The notes beneath the pieces are model-generated. The model was not told where the DNA came from, searched no databases, and saw only the letters and a program-made list of their open reading frames with translations. The position numbers and the translations under genes are program-made. From CAZGAQ01 sp964523405 (lineage in GTDB: Bacteria > Planctomycetota > Phycisphaerae > UBA1845 > Fen-1342), in the NCBI GenBank assembly GCA_964523405.1, contig CAZGAQ010000007.1, positions 62,001 to 126,000 of the forward strand: 64,000 bases of DNA, read 5' to 3'. Numbering within the stretch: the first letter of the stretch is position 1; every line of letters begins with the position of its first letter. Below are positions 58,302-64,000 of the stretch, piece after piece.

Positions 58302-58641
58302 GACCGTGTCTCCTCGCATTAGTCGCCGCCGGCAGCCCGCCGGCGCGCTCGCTAAGGGCTCCGCACCCCCGTCGGTGGCCCGATATCCCAAACGTAAACC
58401 GCGTATCCTACCGTAGATCGGTCGAAAAGCGACTCCAAGTTGCGGGAGGCCCGGGTGGGGTGGGCGCCCCGCTTGGATGGGGTGGGCGTCCCGCCCGGGT
58501 GGGGTGGGCGTCCCGCCCGCCGATCTCCGGCCTCGCCCCGCCCCCCGCGGCGCGGTATCCCTACCCCAAATCCGGTAGACCGACCCGGCCCCTCCGGCCA
58601 CTACTGGGCTGATGGCCATCACCGTCACCGGAGGATCGACC
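58302..58641. other. Divergent region between aspS and the ECF sigma gene
   Basis: It holds a three-unit GC-rich tandem repeat (listed separately). Otherwise I see no gene. Both promoters should be here, but I could not identify their boxes with confidence. Confidence 0.5.
58453..58518. repeat. Three 22-bp tandem repeats
   Basis: Units at 58453-58474, 58475-58496 and 58497-58518. Units two and three differ at one base; unit one has three further changes near its end. Each unit contains GGTGGGCG and CCCGCCC, which can pair, so every unit can form a small hairpin. Confidence 0.85.
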
Positions 58642-59223
58642 TTGGCTGCTTCCGATGCCACCCTCGTCCGCGGAGCCCTGAACGGCGACCAAGCCGCGTT
58701 TGGTGAGCTGTATGACCGACGCGCCCGCCTCATCCGGGCCCTTTGCTACGACGAGACGCACGATGCCCAGACCGCCGCTGACCTGACGCAGGAAGCTTTT
58801 CTGCGGGCTTACCGCAGTCTCAGCCGCCTGCACGACCCCGACCGCTTCGGCGCCTGGCTCATCGGCATCGCCAAGCAGGTCTGCCGCGAATGGCGCCGCG
58901 GACGCCAGCGGGAGCAGCGCGGCCTGGCGGCCCTGACGGCCGACCAGCGTGCGGCCGCCACCGGTCCACCGGCCGACCCCCCGGATCAGCGGCTCGTCGT
59001 CTTGCGGGACGAAATCGCCGGGCTCCTGGCCCACGACGACCCCGCGGTGAAGCCGCTGACCGAGCAGCAACGTCTGGCCCTGCACGCCTACTACCTGCAG
59101 GACCGCAGTGTCGAAGAGGCCCGGGCGATCCTGGGTCTGTCGCGATCCGGATTCTTTCGCGCCCTGTCATCCGCATGTGAGCGGCTGCGGCGACTGGTGA
59201 ATACGCGGGAGGTGCTGCGATGA
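58642..59223 (+). CDS. ECF-type RNA polymerase sigma factor
   Basis: A 193-residue sigma-70 family factor of the extracytoplasmic-function type. Sigma region 2 spans about 5-75 (NGDQAAFGELYDRR, LTQEAFLRAYRSL, FGAWLIGIAKQ). The linker is Ala/Pro-rich, and region 4 is near 138-185 (LTEQQRLALHAYYLQDRS, then ARAILGLSRSGFFRALSSA). The TTG at 58642 has GGAGG seven bases upstream and is my choice; the ATG at 58612 has no comparable site. Its stop overlaps the start of the next gene by four bases, and that gene carries an anti-sigma zinc motif, so the two form a regulated pair. Target promoters are unknown. Confidence 0.9.
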   Translation: MAASDATLVRGALNGDQAAFGELYDRRARLIRALCYDETHDAQTAADLTQEAFLRAYRSLSRLHDPDRFGAWLIGIAKQVCREWRRGRQREQRGLAALTADQRAAATGPPADPPDQRLVVLRDEIAGLLAHDDPAVKPLTEQQRLALHAYYLQDRSVEEARAILGLSRSGFFRALSSACERLRRLVNTREVLR

Positions 59224-60608
59224 AGTGCCCCAACCCCGGCCAGTGGCATCTGGTGGCGAGTGAGGCCCTGACGGGCCCGGCGGCCGACGCCCTGCTCGAC
59301 CACGCCCGCACGTGCCCAACCTGCCAGGCGCAGTTTGAAGCTGCCCGGCGGGAGCACGTCCAGCGCATCCGCATGTACGAATCGCTCGACCGCGAACATG
59401 ACCGGCTCCGCGAACAACTGCTGGCGGCCTTACCCGCCGGACAACCCCGGTGCTCCGGCATCGACCGGTTCGTCCGCGGCGCAGCCCGCCTGGGAGACTT
59501 TGTCATGCGTCTGAACCAGACTACCGGCCGCCGCGCGGCCGCCCTGCTCGTCCCCCTGGCCGCCGCCGCCGCGGTGGCGTTCTTCCTGCTGGCGCCCGGC
59601 ACGCAGAAGTCCGCCTTCGCGGCCGCCCTGGAGCACCTGAAGCGGATTCACAGCCTGACGTGCCGCGTGAGCACACCCGAGGGCTTCGAAATCCAGGGCG
59701 TGAAACTGAACATGGAAGGCACGCTCGAGTTTTCGGACGAATACGGCAGTCACTCCGAGATGAAGATGAACGGCGCCGTCATCACGCAGCACTACGCCCC
59801 CGTGCAGGGGCCGATGGTCCTCGTGCAGCCCGTAACGAGCACGTGGATGGAAGTCGACACCAGTCAGATCGCGTCCCTGGAGCTCACCGAGCAGAGCCCC
59901 GACGCGTTCCTCCGCGGGCTGCGCGCCCTCACCGCCGACACGGCCCCCGAGATTGGGCGCGAAACCGTCGCTACCGGCCCGGTGATCGGCTACCGCATCC
60001 CGCCGCAGAAGCTGGGCCTGCTGCCGTCGAAGGCCAACACGCAGGCGACGGACGCCCAGCTCTGGGTCGATGCCACGACGAAGCTGCCGGTGCGTTTCGT
60101 GCTCACGTTGCCCGTCGGACCGAGCGGCGAGGTCCTCAAAATGGCGTACGACGACTTCCGGTGGGACACGCCGGTCGACCCGAAAGCGTTCAAGCCCAAC
60201 ATCCCCGCGGACTACACCAAGGTGGATGCGCGCCTCACCCGTCCCAACGAGGAGGCCTTGCTCCACGCCCTCGACCGCATTCAGTACTTCACCGGCGGTA
60301 CGTATCCGAGCGAGCTCGGCCCCGCGTCCGTCCTCGGGCGCTTTTTTACGACGATGGTCGCCCCCGAGCGCAAGCCGGAGTTCGAGCAGCTCGGCCGGGC
60401 CGGCATGGTGCAGTTCGGGCTGGAGGTCGGCGCCGGCACGATGTACTTCATGCAGCTCGTCCGCGACGGCCGCGAGCCGGAGTTCTTCGGCGGGACGGTC
60501 ACACACGCCGACGCCGACAAGGTGCTGGTGCGCTGGAAGCTCGAAAGCGGGCAGGTGCGCGTGATTTACGGCGATCTGCGGGCGGAGACGCTACCGGCCG
60601 AGAAGTAG
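59220..60608 (+). CDS. Anti-sigma factor with periplasmic LolA/RseB-like domain
   Basis: A 462-residue membrane-anchored anti-sigma factor. The N-terminal 90 residues carry the zinc anti-sigma motif H-x3-C-x2-C as His28, Cys32 and Cys35, and should hold the ECF sigma factor inactive in the cytoplasm. One membrane helix is near 105-126. The C-terminal 330 residues are outside, and the part from about 140 resembles LolA/RseB-type lipid-binding folds (HLKRIHSLTCRVSTPEG, then a run of beta strands). It overlaps the sigma gene by four bases. By analogy with RseA/RseB it may sense mislocalised lipids or envelope damage. The LolA-like assignment rests on pattern only. Confidence 0.8.
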   Translation: MKCPNPGQWHLVASEALTGPAADALLDHARTCPTCQAQFEAARREHVQRIRMYESLDREHDRLREQLLAALPAGQPRCSGIDRFVRGAARLGDFVMRLNQTTGRRAAALLVPLAAAAAVAFFLLAPGTQKSAFAAALEHLKRIHSLTCRVSTPEGFEIQGVKLNMEGTLEFSDEYGSHSEMKMNGAVITQHYAPVQGPMVLVQPVTSTWMEVDTSQIASLELTEQSPDAFLRGLRALTADTAPEIGRETVATGPVIGYRIPPQKLGLLPSKANTQATDAQLWVDATTKLPVRFVLTLPVGPSGEVLKMAYDDFRWDTPVDPKAFKPNIPADYTKVDARLTRPNEEALLHALDRIQYFTGGTYPSELGPASVLGRFFTTMVAPERKPEFEQLGRAGMVQFGLEVGAGTMYFMQLVRDGREPEFFGGTVTHADADKVLVRWKLESGQVRVIYGDLRAETLPAEK

Positions 60609-60618
60609 CCGCCCGTAG

Positions 60619-60640
60619 CGTCAGGCCTCCGTGCCTGACG
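60619..60640. terminator. 8-bp hairpin CGTCAGGC/GCCTGACG
   Basis: Bases 60619-60626 pair perfectly with 60633-60640, ten bases after the anti-sigma gene and before the convergent phosphoesterase. It is probably a terminator, or a copy of a dispersed repeat placed there. Confidence 0.6.
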
Positions 60641-60825
60641 TGCAGCCGAACGCCCCATATCTCGACGACCGATCTCCTGGCAAGGTGCGTACGCACCCCA
60701 AAGCGACGCGGGCGACCCGGACTACTCCGGCGTCGCCCGCGGCGACTTTTCGGATTGTCTCCCGCCCCCACGATTCCGGGCATTCCACGTGGGTCACGGT
60801 GGGCCGACGCGACTTCTTCACACGG

Positions 60826-62556
60826 CTACGGTATCGGCGTCCCGTAGTTCTGGATCTGCGTCTGCATCTCCGGGCTCAATTGCTTGACCAGTTCGGCATT
60901 GTACGACGCCGTCGGCAGCAGCGGCAGAGCGTTCTGGAAGAGCTGCTGCGCCGCGACCGCAAAGGAGCGCGACAGCGCCGCAAGCGATCCGCTCCGCACA
61001 GCCGGGTCGACGTCGGTCACAAAAACCGAGATCGTCTTGTCGCTATTGCGAACAATCTCCAACGTGCGGAACTGCTGCGGAAAGTCCCGCAGGGAGGAGG
61101 TCTCGACCTCCCAGAAGCCGAGTTCCGGGTGGTCGTTGGGATCGGACACGTTGTACGGCAGGGCAGTCACCTGGTTGACGTGCCGATGCCCCGCGATCCA
61201 CAGGATGAGATTCGAGTAGCTGTGCAGCTTGGCCAGCAACTGCGCCTCCGACACGGGGGCGTCGGGGTTCCAGGCCATCATGGAAGGATACACCTCGACG
61301 CTGATCGGGACGTGCGCGGCGATGATCATGAGTTGGCCGCTCGCCTGACCGCTGTCCAGTTCACTCACCAGCCAGTCGTAGCGCTCCTGGTCCAGCGAGC
61401 CGTGCCCGTAGCCGAGCGACGCGGGGTTGTTGCGATCGTCCTCCCGCTGCGTGTCGTCGAGCACGATCACCTTGATGGGAATGTCGGACCGCGGGACGAA
61501 GCTGTAGCAGGCGAAGCCGTTGTTGTCGACGTCGGCCTGACTGAAACCGTGCCCCACCGGGCTGGAGGTCGTCGTGAAAAACTCGCGCATCCACTCCGCC
61601 CGCGCGAGCGAACGCCGGTTCGCGTCGGCCGCGGGAATCGTCGGCGCCCCGTCCGGGTAACTCGCCACCGAGCCCGTGCCGATCACGTCCCCGTACACCG
61701 TCCGGCCGTCCAGGGCCCCCATGTACAGGCCGCGGCTATCCGCTCCGGCCGGGTCGACAAACGGGTTGCCGAGGTTGAGGATCGTCGTGCCGACGAAGGT
61801 ATTGCGGAGGTAGTCATTGACCGGCAGGAAGCCGGTGAAGAAATGGTCGTGGTTGCCGAGCGTCTGGTACCAGGGGATGTTCTTGTCCAGCCCGACCGCG
61901 ATGAACTCGTCCTGGTAGTCGTTGTTGCTGCCCGGGATCGGATCGTCCTTGGCGCCGGAGTCAGGGTTGATCAGGCCGCCGTCGAGCACGTCGATGTACC
62001 AGCGGGTCTCGTTGTACTGCGTGCTGTTGCACGTGTCGCCCAGCGAGATGCCGAAGTCAAACGGGTTCTTCTTGTGCAGGGCGTTGATCGTCTGGACGGC
62101 CGCGTCGAGCACCTGGGTCGTGTACATCATCACCGGCGAGTAGGCCGAGGACGAGCCGCCTTTGTACCCCAGCAGAATCGCCTGGGCGGGGCTCTCCTCG
62201 TCAGTGATGTGAATGTCGGTCATGGTCAAGAAGGTCAGGAGCTTGGCCGCATTCGACGCGGATTCGGCGCTGTAGCCCGGCGGCATCAGGTCGAGCCGCT
62301 TGCCGGCGTCCAGACCGGAGCCGTACTGCCAGGTCCCGTAGCCGTTCTGCGCGTACTGGGAGATCTGGTAAGGAAACACCGTGTTCACGCCCCACGGGGC
62401 CAGGTCCGGCACGATGGTTTTCTGACGCGTCGTGTAGACCTCGGCGGCGATCGGACTGTCCTCTGGGATGAGGAGGCCACAGCCGGACACCGCGAGAACC
62501 AGAATCCCCGCCAGCAGGGCGGCAAGGGTCGACGTGGCTCGATACGAAGTCTGCAT
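60826..62556 (-). CDS. Lipoprotein metallophosphoesterase (TIGR03768-like)
   Basis: A 576-residue predicted lipoprotein with a calcineurin-like phosphoesterase fold. The signal peptide ends with the lipobox Leu-Ala-Val-Ser-Gly-Cys, Cys26. Metal-site motifs are MTDIHITD (near 112-119), GISLGDTCN (near 171-179), TLGNHDHFF (near 234-242), IIAAHVPIS (near 411-419) and AGHRHVNQV (near 455-463), giving all five phosphoesterase blocks. The ATG at 62556 has AGGAGA upstream. The inserted NNYQDEF-like loops and length fit the TIGR03768 group. The substrate, a phosphomonoester or phosphodiester outside the inner membrane, is unknown. It is convergent with the anti-sigma gene. Confidence 0.85.
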   Translation of the reverse strand: MQTSYRATSTLAALLAGILVLAVSGCGLLIPEDSPIAAEVYTTRQKTIVPDLAPWGVNTVFPYQISQYAQNGYGTWQYGSGLDAGKRLDLMPPGYSAESASNAAKLLTFLTMTDIHITDEESPAQAILLGYKGGSSSAYSPVMMYTTQVLDAAVQTINALHKKNPFDFGISLGDTCNSTQYNETRWYIDVLDGGLINPDSGAKDDPIPGSNNDYQDEFIAVGLDKNIPWYQTLGNHDHFFTGFLPVNDYLRNTFVGTTILNLGNPFVDPAGADSRGLYMGALDGRTVYGDVIGTGSVASYPDGAPTIPAADANRRSLARAEWMREFFTTTSSPVGHGFSQADVDNNGFACYSFVPRSDIPIKVIVLDDTQREDDRNNPASLGYGHGSLDQERYDWLVSELDSGQASGQLMIIAAHVPISVEVYPSMMAWNPDAPVSEAQLLAKLHSYSNLILWIAGHRHVNQVTALPYNVSDPNDHPELGFWEVETSSLRDFPQQFRTLEIVRNSDKTISVFVTDVDPAVRSGSLAALSRSFAVAAQQLFQNALPLLPTASYNAELVKQLSPEMQTQIQNYGTPIP

Positions 62557-63023
62557 CGCGGGTCTCCTGTGTTTGTGAATCGGGAACCGGCCTGTCCCAG
62601 ATTAGGCGGCCCGGCTCCGTCACCGGGCATCCTGCGGACACTGTGCCGGCCTTGCTCGCGTTGTACCTACCAGCCTATCGGGCGGTGACGCCGCGGCCGG
62701 GACGTGCAGGGCGCTTTTCCAGGGGCGGCCGGCTCGTTACGGCGCGCGAGCCGCGCTGGCCGCCCGCGTGCCGGGCGCGCACGTTTCGCGCGGGGATGTG
62801 GTGGCCGCGGTCAATTGGCGCGACTTGGCCGGTCGCCCTGACGGCTCCGATGCAACGGGTGCCATTCGCGGTCGGCAGAGGCGTGCGAGGCGGATGGTGC
62901 ATAACTTGCGCGGAACGGTCACGTTGGCCCAACGGTCGTAGCCTGGAGTGCCCCACACGATCGTCTGCCGCGCCGCAGGGCCGGGTGAGAAGAAGGTCCC
63001 CGACCGATGCCGCACTTGCCGCC
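62557..63023. other. Intergenic region, no gene seen
   Basis: I could not support a gene or RNA in this 467-base stretch between the phosphoesterase start and the lpxB stop. Codon use in its open frames is that of random GC-rich DNA. Confidence 0.4.
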
Positions 63024-64000
63024 TTACGCCCGCACCAGCAACTCCCCAATCATTGCACACACCCGTGCGCTGGCCGTCGACGCCTCCAGCGGACGCACGA
63101 TCTCGTCGATCTGCCTGATCATGACGCGCCGCCACGTCTCGTCCGTCAGCAGTTGCCCCGCCACCGCCGCAATCGGCGCCGTGTCGCGGATGAACGGCAT
63201 GAACTCCGGCACCACCCGCGCCCCCGCCAGGATGTTCACCAGCGACAGATGCGCCGCCTTGATCACCAGCCGGCCGAGCAGCCGGTACGGCCAGTACAGC
63301 AGCCGCCCCGCGTCGTACATCACGACCATCGGCTTGCGATAGTGGGCTACGTGCAGGGCGGCGGTGCCGGAGGCCACAAGTACGAGGTCTGCACAGGTCA
63401 GCAAGCTCGCGTTGTCCGCGACGACGACGTCAACCGCGACATCGATGACACCCTCATCCGCCAGACTACTCCCCGCGACGTCACCATCCCCCACTCCTTG
63501 TGGGGGACCGACCTCCGGTCGGTCTCCCGGAAGACGAACTCCCGGCGGGGACGCACCGGCACTCGCGGCTGCCATCAGCTCCCGCCCCACTATCTCACGA
63601 ATCAGCCCGCGCTTCTCCTCCGCCACGCACGAGATCACCGCGTGCACGTCCCGCCCCGCCGCCCGCATCCGCCGCACGACGTCGAGCTGCATCGGCAGCA
63701 TCGTCTCGATCACGTGCCGCCGCGACCCGGGCAGCAGCGCCACGATCGGCTTGCCCCCCGCCCGCTGCCGCAGGAACTCCATCGTCCCCGCCCGCGCCTC
63801 TTCCCGCCGCAGCGCCTCAAACAGCGGATGCCCCACGTACTCCGCTCGAAACCCGCGTGACCGAGCCCCGCCCTCAATCCCAGAATCCCTCAATCCCTGA
63901 ATCCCTGCTACCTCGATCCCTCGATCCCTCGATCCCTTGATCCCTCTGAAGTAGTCCTGCTCAAACGGCAGAATGCACGCCAGCCGATCAATGTCCCGCA
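63024..64000 (-). CDS. lpxB: Lipid-A-disaccharide synthase, C-terminal part with two in-frame insertions
   Basis: LpxB joins two acylated glucosamines to form the lipid A disaccharide. The gene begins beyond the right edge. The frame is open from 63998 to the stop. ACILPFEQDYF, then VGHPLFEAL, IVALLPGSRRHVIETMLP and LVLVASGTAALHVAHYRKPMV follow in LpxB order, then SLVNILAGARVVPEF. Two stretches do not belong to the family. About 30 residues between PFEQDYF and AEYVGHP come from 9-10 base repeats (63872-63948). About 45 residues between VGREL and VVVADNASLL come from DNA with two perfect hairpins (63488-63523). Both keep the frame. The protein may still work, because both lie at likely surface loops, or it may be a decaying copy. 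Confidence 0.85.
   Translation of the reverse strand, partial: RDIDRLACILPFEQDYFRGIKGSRDRGIEVAGIQGLRDSGIEGGARSRGFRAEYVGHPLFEALRREEARAGTMEFLRQRAGGKPIVALLPGSRRHVIETMLPMQLDVVRRMRAAGRDVHAVISCVAEEKRGLIREIVGRELMAAASAGASPPGVRLPGDRPEVGPPQGVGDGDVAGSSLADEGVIDVAVDVVVADNASLLTCADLVLVASGTAALHVAHYRKPMVVMYDAGRLLYWPYRLLGRLVIKAAHLSLVNILAGARVVPEFMPFIRDTAPIAAVAGQLLTDETWRRVMIRQIDEIVRPLEASTASARVCAMIGELLVRA
63488..63523. repeat. Two adjacent perfect hairpins inside lpxB
   Basis: CCCCCAC (63488-63494) pairs with GTGGGGG (63500-63506) around TCCTT. Directly after, ACCGACC (63507-63513) pairs with GGTCGGT (63517-63523) around TCC. They lie inside the in-frame extra segment of lpxB and look like an inserted palindromic repeat. 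Confidence 0.8.
63872..63948. repeat. Short tandem repeats (ATCCCT type) inside lpxB
   Basis: About eight variants of a nine- or ten-base unit built on AATCCCT or GATCCCT run through this stretch. On the minus strand they read in frame as Gly-Ile-Glu/Arg-rich residues between conserved LpxB motifs. Confidence 0.8.

Noticed and set aside
58453..58518. Possible CRISPR array
   Set aside because: The 22-base units are directly adjacent with no spacers and no cas genes are present, so it is a simple tandem repeat.
62643..63860. Rightward open frame overlapping lpxB
   Set aside because: It is antisense to conserved LpxB motifs and has shadow-type composition.
63024..64000. lpxB as a plain pseudogene
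   Set aside because: The frame is uninterrupted and all catalytic-region motifs that I can see are kept, so I list it as an intact partial gene with insertions.

Overview
The window is GC-rich, gene-dense DNA from a Gram-negative bacterium. I judge it to be a planctomycete, probably of the Phycisphaerae type. The reasons are a lipid A gene (lpxB), secreted proteins with dockerin-like, thrombospondin type 3 and choice-of-anchor U modules, a pseudopilin-like domain ending in a CDGH motif, a BlaR-type sensor carrying planctomycete-style Ig repeats, AddAB instead of RecBCD, and many short hairpin-forming repeats between genes. This assignment comes from recognising families by eye, not from a search. 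I found no rRNA, tRNA, insertion sequence, phage gene or CRISPR array.

Layout. 1-4.4 kb: the start of infB (leftward), then a glycogen-synthase-like glycosyltransferase and a GH57 amylase as a two-gene alpha-glucan unit. 4.4-8.5 kb (leftward): a ferredoxin with a CxxDxxC motif, a SpoIIE-type phosphatase and a large secreted esterase/peptidase. 8.6-13.3 kb: an acyl-CoA mutase large subunit whose specificity residues look like isobutyryl-CoA mutase, then a blaI-blaR pair with two clear operators in its promoter. 13.8-21 kb: small zinc-ribbon membrane proteins, a lipoprotein and a 1172-residue secreted protein. 21-38 kb: mntP, a GT9 glycosyltransferase, three large polytopic membrane proteins, a methyltransferase, an FG-GAP/dockerin protein, a pseudopilin-like protein, a prolyl oligopeptidase and a DUF3553 protein. 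37.7-47 kb (leftward): an orphan histidine kinase, gpsA, addA, addB and a small coiled-coil lipoprotein. 47-58 kb: miaA, a DUF2891 protein, a secreted protein, a MacB-like permease without its ATPase, a KimA-like transporter, a zinc-ribbon membrane protein and aspS. 58.6-64 kb: an ECF sigma/anti-sigma pair, a lipoprotein phosphoesterase and part of lpxB.

How the genes relate. Most are housekeeping or envelope genes in short operons. The regulatory modules are BlaI/BlaR, the ECF sigma with its anti-sigma, the SpoIIE phosphatase and the orphan kinase. The three most unusual points are (1) lpxB carrying two different in-frame repeat insertions that resemble intergenic repeats, (2) a stand-alone mutase subunit with the Phe/Gln signature of isobutyryl-CoA mutase, and (3) a BlaR-like protease whose sensor is three Ig-like repeats, two of them nearly identical at DNA level. 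I did not find a clear new multi-gene defence or mobile system.
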